Source of the DNA: Pseudomonas sp. PSE14
Lineage (GTDB): Bacteria > Pseudomonadota > Gammaproteobacteria > Pseudomonadales > Pseudomonadaceae
Reading direction: 5' to 3'
DNA: 64,000 nt
Assembly: GCF_029203285.1 (NCBI RefSeq)
Contig: NZ_CP115669.1
Span: 3,410,001 to 3,474,000, forward strand
Under the pieces are notes generated by a model, which had not been told where the DNA came from, ran no database searches, and was given only the letters and a program-made list of their open reading frames with translations. This document shows, piece by piece, positions 27,518 to 35,555 of the stretch. Each line of letters begins with the position of its first letter. Position 1 is the stretch's first letter. Both the position numbers and the translations under genes were made by a program.

Positions 27518-27904
27518 CTGATTCTGAGCGTCCGCTAATGGCCGGTAGCTGCCGCTCACGGACGATCGCTATCGGCGATACCTGCCGGTTAGAACTGGCA
27601 GAAGTTGGTATCGGCAGTCTCAAGCGTATCTAGCTACACCTCCATACACCTATAGCGCGCTGCGCTTGCCCCCTGAAGGGCAAGGCTTCGCCCTGCCAGA
27701 GCCAGAGCCGCAGAGCTCGACTGCGGAGCCTGGTGTCCTACCCAATGCCGGGCTGCTGATGTGCAACGGTGACTGGCCAGGCGGCTAATGCAAGCAAGGC
27801 TTTCGCGCCATATCCTCGTCGGTGGAGCTGGCTCCGGTATTCCACTGTCCTTTGCTAGCGTCACTAGGTTTCGTGGTGGGGGGATTTCATCGTTAGTGCA
27901 TAGA
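27518..27904. other. Intergenic stretch with a repeat, no supported gene
   Basis: The 387-bp gap separates convergent HxlR and HlyD genes. Its first 80 bp are a dispersed repeat. The rest has short open frames without motifs and may be decayed coding sequence. Confidence 0.55.
27526..27600. repeat. Dispersed imperfect-palindrome repeat, copy 2
   Basis: It reads GAGCGTCCGCTAATGGCCGG at the left end, a close relative of the copies at 24785 and 35292. Its right end is diverged. Confidence 0.55.
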
Positions 27905-29320
27905 TTAACGCTCCACCAAGCTCTCATTCACATACTGCTTTAATGGGGTCAGGAAGTATTCGATCACTTTCCGTTTATCAGTCTTAACCTCCGCACTCAC
28001 CGCCATCCCAGGCGTCAACGGAATATCCCGATCGCCCACGCGAATATGGTTCTGCCCCAACTGGATACGCATGCTGTAAAGCAACCCGCGCTTTTCATCC
28101 TCAATGGCATCATCGGAAATACTGATCACCCGACCATGCACCACGCCGTATTTGGTGAAAGTGAAAGTCTCCACCTTGATCTCCACTTCCTGGCCAGGCC
28201 GAACAAAGCCGATGTCCTTGTTTTCCAGCATCGCCTCGACCTCTACCGGCTGATCCTTGGGGACGATGACCATGAGTGGCTGTGCCTCGGTGACGACGCC
28301 ACCGTTGGTATGGATGGCCAATTGCTGGACGGTGCCATCGACCGGTGCGGTCAGACGGGTCAGGCGGTCCCGTTGTTCAGCTTTAAGCAGCTCTTGGGCG
28401 AAACCGGCGGCCTTCTGCTCGGACTCATGCTGCAGGTCGAGCATGGCGCGCCGGGTCTGGGCGATGACGCTTTCACGGCGCTGCTCGGCTTCACGCTGGG
28501 AGGCATCCATTTCAAGGACGCGCGCCTGTTGTACGGCCAGTTCGCGCTGCTGATCCAAGAGCGCCTGCTCCTTTTCCAGCCAGGCGTGCTTGGCAACGAA
28601 GTTACGATCCAGCAGGCGTTTGTAGTCCCCGGCCAATTGCTCGGCGATGGGCAGCGTCTTACGCAGGGACTCAACAGTGGCTTGGGCCGCGCGAATTTCC
28701 GCGGCCCGCTGATCGATCATCGCCTGGGCCTGGTCGACATTACTGCGCAGCTCGAGGTACTGGCCTTGCAGCCAGAGCTGGGCGGCCTGACGCTCCTCCT
28801 CGCTGACACCAAGCAATCGAGAACCCAGCGACTGTGGCGGCTGGCCACTGCGAATGGACTCCAGCAATGCAGCCGCGCGGGCAGCGTCGATACGCGCCGC
28901 CTGCAAGTCGGTCTTCAGACGCTCGACATCGGCGCCAGTCTGGCTGGCGTCCAGTTCCACCAGCAAGTCGCCGGCCTTGACCTGTTGGCCATCGTAGACG
29001 TGGATATCCTTCACCACCGCAACTTCGCTGGGCTGGATGACCTTGGTCTTGCCGCTGGGAACGATCTTGCCCTGGGCCGTGGCGACGACGTCGATCTTGC
29101 CCAGGCAGGCCCAGAGCAGCGCCAGTGCCGAGAACGCCATGATCGCCCACTTGATATAGCGCGCCGCAGGGTGCACCGGCTGCTCCTGCAGCGACAGCGC
29201 GGCCGGCAGGAACTGCACCTCATGGGGCAGCCTTGGAGGTGCATCCATCTGCTTGCGGTTACGCCAAGCGTGGCTCCAGGTGCGCCGGTAGCGCTTGAGC
29301 AACTCGGGTCGGGCGCTCAT
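27905..29320 (-). CDS. Type I secretion membrane-fusion protein (HlyD family)
   Basis: The 471-residue protein has a short cytoplasmic N-terminus, one membrane span near residues 52-72 (YIKWAIMAFSALALLWACLG), a lipoyl/beta-barrel half (GKIVPSGKTKVIQPSEVAVV) and a long Gln/Glu/Ala-rich coiled coil (residues about 130-320). The second lipoyl and barrel half (RLTAPVDGTVQQLAIHT) follows. It bridges the inner-membrane ABC exporter to a TolC-type channel. Its ATG overlaps the stop of the ABC exporter gene (ATGA). No outer-membrane channel gene is present, so the housekeeping TolC homologue must be used. Confidence 0.93.
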   Translation of the reverse strand: MSARPELLKRYRRTWSHAWRNRKQMDAPPRLPHEVQFLPAALSLQEQPVHPAARYIKWAIMAFSALALLWACLGKIDVVATAQGKIVPSGKTKVIQPSEVAVVKDIHVYDGQQVKAGDLLVELDASQTGADVERLKTDLQAARIDAARAAALLESIRSGQPPQSLGSRLLGVSEEERQAAQLWLQGQYLELRSNVDQAQAMIDQRAAEIRAAQATVESLRKTLPIAEQLAGDYKRLLDRNFVAKHAWLEKEQALLDQQRELAVQQARVLEMDASQREAEQRRESVIAQTRRAMLDLQHESEQKAAGFAQELLKAEQRDRLTRLTAPVDGTVQQLAIHTNGGVVTEAQPLMVIVPKDQPVEVEAMLENKDIGFVRPGQEVEIKVETFTFTKYGVVHGRVISISDDAIEDEKRGLLYSMRIQLGQNHIRVGDRDIPLTPGMAVSAEVKTDKRKVIEYFLTPLKQYVNESLVER

Positions 29321-31470
29321 ACCTGGCCTCCTTGCTGCAAACGATGCAGGCGTGAGTAATGGCCTGCCTGGAGGGTGAGCAGTTCCCCATGAGTACCCTG
29401 CTCGACGATCTGCCCACGGTCCATGACGATGATTCGGTTCGCATCCCGAACGGCACTCAGTCGATGGGCGATGATCAGCACGGTGCGGCCCTGGCAGATG
29501 GCTTTCATGTTCTGCTGGATGACCCGCTCAGACTCGTAGTCCAGAGCGCTGGTCGCTTCATCGAAGATCAGAATGCGCGGATTGCCGATTAGCGCTCTCG
29601 CAATGGCAATGCGCTGTCGCTGTCCACCGGAAAGCGAGGAACCGTGTTCGCCAACCAGAGTGTCATAGCCTTCGGGCAGTTCGAGGATGAACTCGTGGGC
29701 GCCGGCCAGGCGGGCCGCCTGGATCACCGCCTCCATGGGCGCGCCAGGGTCAGTCAGGGCGATGTTCTCGCGAATGCTGCGGTTGAACAGCAGATTGTCC
29801 TGCAGGACCACACCGATCTGTCGGCGCAACGAGCTGACATCGGCCAGCGCCAGGTCCATGCCGTCCACCAGTACGCGCCCGCGCTCAGGCACGTAGAGGC
29901 GCTGGAGCAGCCGAGTCAGCGTGCTCTTGCCAGAGCCGGAGCGACCCACGATGCCGATCACTTCTCCAGGACGGATCGCAAGGCTGATTCCGCGTAGCAC
30001 TTCGGAGCCATCCGGACGATAACGGAAATGCACCTGGTCGAACTCCACCTGGCCGCGAAGTGCCGGCAGCGAGCTGCGGGTGGCCTGGGTCAGTTCGGTC
30101 TGGCTGTTGAGAATGTCGCCTAGGCGCTGCACGGAAACCCCGGTCTGCTGGAAATTGGTCCAGAGTTGCGCCAGGCGCATGATCGGCTGAGCCACCCGCC
30201 CGGCGAGCATGTTGAAGGCCACCAGCTGGCCAACGGTGAGTTGCCCGTCGATCACCAACCGCGCACCGAGCCAGAGCGTGGCGACGGTCACCAGCTTGCC
30301 GATCAGCGACACGCCTTCGTTGGCAAAAGTGGAGAGGGTCTGGGTCTTGAAGCTGGCTGACACGTAGGCCGCCAGTTGGTTATCCCATTTACGGGTGACT
30401 TGCGGCTCAACTGCCATGGATTTGAGGGTATCGATGCCGTTAATCGACTCGACCAGGAACGACTGGTTTTCCGCTCCTCGGCTGAAGCTCTCCTGTACCC
30501 GGGCACGCAGCAGCGGCGTTATGCATAGCGAGAGCACGAAGTACAACGGCAGCGAGAGGATCACCACCAGGGTCAGCCAGCCGCTGTAGAAGAACATCAC
30601 CGCCACAAACACCACCGAGAACAGCACGTCGAGCAGCAGGGTGATGGCATTACCGGTAAGGAAGCTGCGGATGTTTTCCAGCTCGCGTACCCGCGCCACC
30701 GAATCCCCGACCCGGCGCGCCTGGAAGTATGCGAGCGGTAGACTGATCAGGTGACGGAACAGCCGTGCTCCGAGTTCCACATCGATTCGGCTGGCGGTAT
30801 GGGCGAATACGTAGCTTCGCAGTCCACTGAGCAGCGTCTCGAAGAGCATGATGCCGAGCAGGCCGACCGCCAGGACGTCCAGGGTGGAAAGACCGCGGTG
30901 CACCAGCACCTTGTCCATCACCACCTGGAAGAACAACGGGGTCAGTAGGGCGAATATCTGCAGGACGAAAGAAGCGACTAGCACCTCGCCCAGCAACTTG
31001 CGGTACTTGACGACGACCGGAATAAACCAGGTGAAATCAAAGCGAGATGTTCCCCTCAAACTGAATTCTGTGGATCGGCACAATATCAGTTCGCCGCTCC
31101 AGAAAATTAAAAGGTAATCTAAGTCAATAATTTGCGGCGGCAATCCACTTGTCGTTTGCACCAATACCTTTCGGTCAGAAACTTTGGCAATTATAAAGAA
31201 TTCACCATTGGTATTGCGAGCGATAGCAGGAAGAGGTGTATGGGGCAGGCGATCAGGAGTTATTCGCACATACTTGGCATCTAAGTTTAATTTTTGGGCT
31301 GCTAGAATGATTTCTGCAGTTCCGCTGCGTTGGCTTGGTGTGGCGAACTCATGTATTAATTGGTCCAGCGAAGCTGGAATCCCATGAAATCTAGCAAGAA
31401 TTACGAGAGCTGACAGTCCAGTATCGGTATTAGCGATATCTATTTGCGATGAGGGGGTTGTATCTTGCAT
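29317..31470 (-). CDS. Type I secretion ABC exporter with degenerate C39 domain (HlyB type)
   Basis: From ATG 31470 the protein has 717 residues, close to HlyB. Residues 1 to about 135 are a C39-like domain in which the catalytic Cys is absent (TDTGLSALVILARFHG), so it binds and does not cleave its substrate. A six-span membrane domain follows, then an ATPase with GIVGRSGSGKSTLTRLLQRL, LSGGQRQRIAIARAL, ILIFDEATSALD and the His-loop IIAHRLSAV. The DNA for the C39 domain is visibly AT-rich like the RTX gene, while the rest is GC-rich. It exports the RTX protein encoded just upstream. Confidence 0.93.
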   Translation of the reverse strand: MQDTTPSSQIDIANTDTGLSALVILARFHGIPASLDQLIHEFATPSQRSGTAEIILAAQKLNLDAKYVRITPDRLPHTPLPAIARNTNGEFFIIAKVSDRKVLVQTTSGLPPQIIDLDYLLIFWSGELILCRSTEFSLRGTSRFDFTWFIPVVVKYRKLLGEVLVASFVLQIFALLTPLFFQVVMDKVLVHRGLSTLDVLAVGLLGIMLFETLLSGLRSYVFAHTASRIDVELGARLFRHLISLPLAYFQARRVGDSVARVRELENIRSFLTGNAITLLLDVLFSVVFVAVMFFYSGWLTLVVILSLPLYFVLSLCITPLLRARVQESFSRGAENQSFLVESINGIDTLKSMAVEPQVTRKWDNQLAAYVSASFKTQTLSTFANEGVSLIGKLVTVATLWLGARLVIDGQLTVGQLVAFNMLAGRVAQPIMRLAQLWTNFQQTGVSVQRLGDILNSQTELTQATRSSLPALRGQVEFDQVHFRYRPDGSEVLRGISLAIRPGEVIGIVGRSGSGKSTLTRLLQRLYVPERGRVLVDGMDLALADVSSLRRQIGVVLQDNLLFNRSIRENIALTDPGAPMEAVIQAARLAGAHEFILELPEGYDTLVGEHGSSLSGGQRQRIAIARALIGNPRILIFDEATSALDYESERVIQQNMKAICQGRTVLIIAHRLSAVRDANRIIVMDRGQIVEQGTHGELLTLQAGHYSRLHRLQQGGQV

Positions 31471-31570
31471 TTCGAACGTCCGGATTGTTCTGTCAGGTAT
31501 GGAGGTCAGGATGGGAGCTAATTGGAGCAGTTTAGTGAAGATCCATAAGTGACCTTCACTAATGTTGGAA

Positions 31571-33034
31571 TTAAGCCGTCCCATCCACTCCTATCAGCAA
31601 TGAGGGCGCAAGGTTGGGTGTATTGACTCCAAGATCACTCGATGATACTTCAGGCGAGAAAGCTGCCATTGCATCGATCAATGCGATCGTACTTTGAGCG
31701 ACAGAGCCGTCCGTATTTCTTAGCGTAATCCCAAGAGCACCATTGAAAAAGTTTTGGATGGTCAGGCCGCCATCAATTACTAATACGCTGTCAGACCATT
31801 GATAAGTGTGGCCATTGGCATCCTTATAGAGTTTTCCAGAGGGGCTGGCCGCATCAATAGTACCGCCCTGAATAATCTGACCACCAAGGAGAACTAGCCC
31901 ATCTCCAGTTGGTCCGTCATTTATGGTATCCTGAATATCCACCCTATACTGATCGATTCCTTTCCCTCCATAGAGAAAGTCAGCGCCTGCGCCGCCATTT
32001 AGATTGTCAACTTTGTCGCCGCCAACCAAAATATCACTTCCGGCGCCACCTGTAAGGTAGCTAATCCTGTCAGATCTTCCGATCAAAATGTTATTAGAAA
32101 TGGTGCCTAGCTTGCTGTCGTAAAATGCTCCATCCAAAAGGTCGGCTGAGGTTATTGCGTCGTTGCGAAGCATAAGCGAAGCAGGGTTGTAGTTCTCAGC
32201 TATTAAGAGAGGAGCTCCAGGCGGAAGACGAGTGTTAAGGTCTGCGATGATGGCGTTGCGTGCAGGGGTTAAGATATCTTTTAATGTGGATACAGTGATT
32301 CCTGAATCGCTATAATCTACATTTGCAAGGGAGATCAAGTTTAGCTGAGATGTGCTTCCGTCAGCAGGCTGTCCATATCGGGCTTCATAGGTAAAAATTT
32401 TATCCCTGTTGATGGTCAATTTGGTATAAATATTCTCTGCTTGAGTGAGGGCGGGGCTGCTGTCGTAGAGTCCAAATAGCTCGGACTCGAGAAAGCGTCG
32501 CTTTGCAATGCCCTCTTTGAATTGTTCATTGCTTCCACCGTTAGTGTTGTAGCGAATCTGAAACCAAGCCTCTACACGATTTCCGCCGTTTATAGCGTTA
32601 ACTAAAGATGGCATGTTAGATAAAGAATTTTTCCCTAGGTTGTAGAGAATTGAAAGAAGCGCAGCTCGTTCATTCGATTCTGGAATTCCTAGAGTGTCGA
32701 GCTTGGTGTCATATTCTTGATAGGTAAATTCGAGAAGTCGAGTAGCCTGCTCTTTGGTGATGGTGACTTGAAATTCAGACGCAAGAAGGTTTTTAGTGTT
32801 CTTGTCAGGCGCACTGTCGATAGTCTTGAGTGTGCTGGTCTGCTCTGTGGTTAATTGAATGTCAGCTTGAGTCCAAAGACTAAGGTTGTTGTTGCGGGCG
32901 AATGTGTATCCATATCCTATGGTTATTTCTCCGTCGCCAAGATCCTTAGGCTGAGAGATCAGTCCCTCAAGCGTTGGAATGATATTCATTATAAGAGCTA
33001 TATACTGCTGATGAGTGAGGTTTTGAGTCAGCAT
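31571..33034 (-). CDS. Exported RTX protein with GH24 lysozyme domain (putative antibacterial muramidase)
   Basis: Residues about 15-190 match phage-type lysozymes. E23 in TLEGLI and T38 in EITIGYGYTF are 15 apart as in T4 lysozyme E11/T26, with D31 or D34 as the acidic partner. AALLSILYNLG and the EGIAKRRFLESELF helix are also characteristic. There is no N-terminal signal. Residues 329-364 contain four glycine-rich RTX nonapeptides (GGAGSDILV, GGDKVDNLN, GGAGADFLY, GGKGIDQYR) that bind calcium after type I export, and the last 60 residues should hold the secretion signal. The codons are AT-rich, indicating transfer. Hydrolysis of rival peptidoglycan is inferred. Confidence 0.85.
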   Translation of the reverse strand: MLTQNLTHQQYIALIMNIIPTLEGLISQPKDLGDGEITIGYGYTFARNNNLSLWTQADIQLTTEQTSTLKTIDSAPDKNTKNLLASEFQVTITKEQATRLLEFTYQEYDTKLDTLGIPESNERAALLSILYNLGKNSLSNMPSLVNAINGGNRVEAWFQIRYNTNGGSNEQFKEGIAKRRFLESELFGLYDSSPALTQAENIYTKLTINRDKIFTYEARYGQPADGSTSQLNLISLANVDYSDSGITVSTLKDILTPARNAIIADLNTRLPPGAPLLIAENYNPASLMLRNDAITSADLLDGAFYDSKLGTISNNILIGRSDRISYLTGGAGSDILVGGDKVDNLNGGAGADFLYGGKGIDQYRVDIQDTINDGPTGDGLVLLGGQIIQGGTIDAASPSGKLYKDANGHTYQWSDSVLVIDGGLTIQNFFNGALGITLRNTDGSVAQSTIALIDAMAAFSPEVSSSDLGVNTPNLAPSLLIGVDGTA

Positions 33035-33035
33035 G

Positions 33036-33503
33036 TCACAATCCTTCGCAGTAAAGGGTCACATCTTGGTCGGTAACCTTTAGGATGTTTCTTCTCCCTT
33101 TCTTCTCTGGGAGATTGGTAGTCATTGGGTTGTTGGTTATTATGAAATAGCTGTTTTTGTATGAAAACATGTAAAAGCGATCTTGGCTCTGGTAGATGTA
33201 CTGTTTCTTGGATTTGGATGGAGTGACATACAAGGAACATGGTGAGTCCGCACTGGCTCCGCAAGACTGAACAACTTCGTCTGCCACACCGTCGCCATCT
33301 AGGTCAACATCTTGATAGTCTTGGTCCTTGCCGTTGATGTAGTTTAGCTTGCAAAATAACCTTGAATCTTCGCAGGTATTTTTGCTCTTGGAGAGCTCCT
33401 GGCTGAAATATTCGCATTCAAGATTCTTGGTTTCCGTTGCAATGCAGGTGGCTGAGAGAATGCTAGACGCCATAAATATGGCTGTGGAGGTATTAAACTT
33501 CAT
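33036..33503 (-). CDS. Small Cys-rich periplasmic protein; candidate immunity protein to the RTX muramidase
   Basis: ATG 33503 (GGA 9 nt upstream) gives 155 residues with a Sec signal peptide (KFNTSTAIFMASSILSATCIA). The mature part has six Cys, suggesting three disulfides, and an EF-hand-like loop DVDLDGDGVADE. No family was recognised. The stop is 1 bp from the muramidase ATG, it is encoded first in the operon, and its base composition matches the muramidase gene. A periplasmic lysozyme inhibitor protecting the producer is the best explanation. A processing or calcium-related helper is possible. Confidence 0.6.
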   Translation of the reverse strand: MKFNTSTAIFMASSILSATCIATETKNLECEYFSQELSKSKNTCEDSRLFCKLNYINGKDQDYQDVDLDGDGVADEVVQSCGASADSPCSLYVTPSKSKKQYIYQSQDRFYMFSYKNSYFIITNNPMTTNLPEKKGRRNILKVTDQDVTLYCEGL

Positions 33504-33965
33504 TGCGAATTCCATTTCATGGGATTGAAAATAACTCCACTGGGTGTGGAGTTTGTTTATTTGGGTGTATAAGGGTCTCAGTTACTTGCTGATAGAAAGT
33601 ATGAAGCCACGGGTGCGAGTGGTGCTTTGAAGATGAATTGCAAGCGGATAGTGCAGGCTTCATTATTTATCCTTAAATAATATAAGCTGACGAAGAAGGG
33701 CTCATCCTGAACCAATTTAAATATATATCAAACTAGGCCTTGCTCATGCAAGCGAAAGATTGAATTCGGTGCCGTTTAAGCAATGACAATGGGCGTCGTC
33801 CATAGTGTTATAGTCGCGGATGTGGTGATGCCAATGCTGCAGGGCTTCCTGCTGGGGGCTCGCAAAGCATCAGCGAAGCAGAATATGAGCGATTGAGCCG
33901 TGAACTGCCGGACTGCTGATGCGTAAACATGCCTTCAGCCCTTATGCCTACTATCTCTTGCATGA
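33504..33965. other. AT-rich upstream region of the muramidase operon
   Basis: This stretch should contain the minus-strand promoter of the immunity-muramidase-secretion operon. A hairpin at 33535-33551 (CTCCAC, loop TGGGT, GTGGAG) lies in the expected 5' leader. Nothing in it looks like a gene, and it runs into an IS110 remnant. Confidence 0.5.
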
Positions 33966-34240
33966 TGCGAACGGGAATGGCGTGATTCGCTCATATTAGA
34001 TGAACGGGTGAAGGAGCTCGATGACAATATATCCGTGATCGCCGCCAATGAGCCGAGGCGCTCAGAGCCTGCAACAACTGCGCGGCGTCGGCCCGATGAT
34101 CGCCACCGCATTCATTGCGGCCATCGGTGACGCCCGCCAGTTTGCCAACGGTCGACAGTTTGCTGCCTCGCTAGGGTTGACGCCGAGGCAGTACAGCTCC
34201 GGTGGCAAAGATCGACTGCTTGGCATCAGCAAGAGAAAGG
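33966..34240 (+). pseudogene. IS110-family transposase remnant with frameshift
   Basis: A first frame (33975 onward) reads EWRDSLILDERVKELDDN and continues to about 34058, where a frameshift moves the match to a second frame reading LQQLRGVGPMIATAFIAAIG then GRQFAASLGLTPRQYSSGGK. This is the C-terminal Transposase_20 domain. The reading is lost again after GISKR. Both ends of the gene and the DEDD catalytic domain are missing. It marks the edge of the AT-rich island. Confidence 0.8.
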
Positions 34241-34384
34241 GGGCAGACTTATTTTCTCTACTCTAAACGTCTGCTTCTGGCCGGATTCTGCAACTCCCGA
34301 ATGGCTGAAAAGGGTCGGTAGCAGCTTCATTGGAGAAGCGCGTTTAACGGGTTGAGATCGGCTTCGATGCAGGACGGGTCGGCA

Positions 34385-34822
34385 CTATGCAGTGTCGCCA
34401 CCGCGTCCCGATTCAAGCAACACATATTCGAAATCGTCTGCCATGCCGCTTCCGATGGGTCTAAAACCATTGTGATAGTAAAACTCTAGAGCAGCAGTGT
34501 TGAGAGAGACGCACTTCAACCGATAAGGCTTCATGGGCCAGCCTGGCAGCGCTTGAAGGAGTGCCCGTCCAATGCCCCGGCGCAAGAACTGCGGATGGAC
34601 GTGTAGATGATGAATGAAGTCGTCGGCACCCCAAACAGAAACAAATCCGATCACGCGCGTCCCATCGAGAGCCACCATCTGCCATTCACCATCGGTCTCT
34701 CTGTCGAAATCAAGAAGCGTATGCGCTGATGGTAGTTTCCAACTGAACGCTGCCTGCCGCGATTGAAGGAACAGTTCGCGAAGAGCTGGGATATCAATGC
34801 GTGTGGAAGGTCGAATTAGCAT
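34385..34822 (-). CDS. GNAT-family N-acetyltransferase
   Basis: The 145-residue protein shows the GNAT core: GTRVIGFVSVWGADDFIHHLHVHP (strands 3-4) then QFLRRGIGRALLQAL (pyrophosphate-binding A motif) and LNTAALEFYYHNGFRPIG. It would transfer acetyl from acetyl-CoA to an amine. It stands alone beside the IS110 remnant, so its substrate cannot be guessed from context. The start overlaps a 60-residue frame upstream by 7 bp. Confidence 0.85.
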   Translation of the reverse strand: MLIRPSTRIDIPALRELFLQSRQAAFSWKLPSAHTLLDFDRETDGEWQMVALDGTRVIGFVSVWGADDFIHHLHVHPQFLRRGIGRALLQALPGWPMKPYRLKCVSLNTAALEFYYHNGFRPIGSGMADDFEYVLLESGRGGDTA

Positions 34823-34998
34823 GAATGAGATTTCAGCGGTTCGGGCACCTGACTTTCCCTGCTCAAAAGTGATGCGTCAATCCAGGCGACCCCTGCCTTG
34901 ATCAATTGCCGAGCATCACGCTCCGACATCCCATGCTCTCGTCCGATATGGTTCGCCGGCCACTTCGCCCCGAAGTAGAACCACACGAACTCCCCCAA
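34816..34998 (-). CDS. Short frame of unknown nature, possibly a gene remnant
   Basis: The frame encodes about 60 residues (GEFVWFYFGAKWPANHIGRE near the start) from a TTG, and stays open upstream to about 35075 without an ATG. The sequence is protein-like (aromatic-rich, then a charged helix), and it ends within the GNAT start. No family was recognised. It may be the tail of a gene truncated by rearrangement next to the IS110 remnant. Confidence 0.3.
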   Translation of the reverse strand: MGEFVWFYFGAKWPANHIGREHGMSERDARQLIKAGVAWIDASLLSRESQVPEPLKSHSC

Positions 34999-35291
34999 GG
35001 GAGAATAGCTCCATCGTGAAAGTTTTTGAGCGAAACCTGTACCTGTATGGTTTCTGTAATTCTCGTTCTGGGTGGGCTAATCGGAGCTGCGCTAATTGAA
35101 TGGACAACAGCCTCCGCGAATGACCTGGATAAGATTCTGCCTCCCTTCAATGCCTCCTATGTGGCGGTCTCAGCGGAACTGTTGTGGGTTGGCTAGACCG
35201 CCTTTTGCCAGCGCCGATTGGCTCGTGGCGAAGACCAAGTTGTAGGCACGACGCCCAAAGAACGGCCAATCAAGCGCTAAGTTACCCAGGC
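34999..35291. other. Intergenic stretch, nothing recognised
   Basis: These 293 bp lie between the short frame and the repeat upstream of the sigma-54 operon. Several overlapping short frames exist, none with motif support. Confidence 0.5.
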
Positions 35292-35357
35292 TGAACGTCC
35301 GCTATGGGTCGGTATCGGCCTCTCATCAGGGGCAGAAACCGGCCAGTGGCGGACATC
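35292..35357. repeat. Dispersed imperfect-palindrome repeat, copy 3
   Basis: It begins GAACGTCCGCTATGGGTCGG and ends AACCGGCCAGTGGCGGACAT, so GTCCGC and GCGGAC form inverted ends. It lies just upstream of the presumed activator sites of the sigma-54 operon. Confidence 0.7.
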
Positions 35358-35368
35358 GGCCGGCGAAC

Positions 35369-35384
35369 GCGAAGGGTGCTTCGC
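35369..35384. promoter_or_regulatory. Candidate upstream activator site 1
   Basis: GCGAAGGGTGCTTCGC is a palindrome with 6-bp perfect arms, of the same form as the site at 35410 and 41 bp (four helical turns) from it. It lies about 120 bp upstream of the -24/-12 promoter, the usual distance for a sigma-54 enhancer. Confidence 0.7.
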
Positions 35385-35409
35385 GTCTCCCGTCCCGTTG
35401 CCGCCCAAT

Positions 35410-35425
35410 GCGAAGCGCGCTTCGC
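35410..35425. promoter_or_regulatory. Candidate upstream activator site 2
   Basis: GCGAAGCGCGCTTCGC is a perfect 16-bp palindrome of the form GCGAAG-N4-CTTCGC. It lies about 80 bp before the -24/-12 promoter and probably binds the activator encoded at 42467-43816. Confidence 0.7.
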
Positions 35426-35489
35426 CCTCCGCCCCATCGCCAATGCGCGAACCCCCTGCCCCGCCGGCCTGCGCGCCGTAGCGCACGCC

Positions 35490-35505
35490 TGGCACGCTCT
35501 CTGCA
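35490..35505 (+). promoter_or_regulatory. Sigma-54 (-24/-12) promoter of the EFE operon
   Basis: TGGCACGCTCTCTGCA matches the RpoN consensus TGGCACG-N4-TTGCA at all but one position, with the essential GG and GC exactly 10 bases apart. Transcription would begin about 12 bp downstream, leaving a short leader with AAGGAG before the ATG at 35556. Confidence 0.88.
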
Positions 35506-35555
35506 CTTTCTCCTTCGCGGGACCAATCTCGCCAACCTGATTCAAGGAGAAGGAC

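Noticed and set aside
27634..27927. A 97-codon minus-strand frame beyond the HlyD gene
   Set aside because: No ribosome site or motif; it overlaps the HlyD end and probably reflects decayed DNA next to a repeat.
31571..33034. Reading the RTX protein as a pore-forming haemolysin
   Set aside because: Only four RTX repeats are present and the N-terminal half is a lysozyme fold with E23/T38 spacing and the RRFLESE helix, not a hydrophobic pore domain. No acyltransferase (HlyC) gene is nearby.
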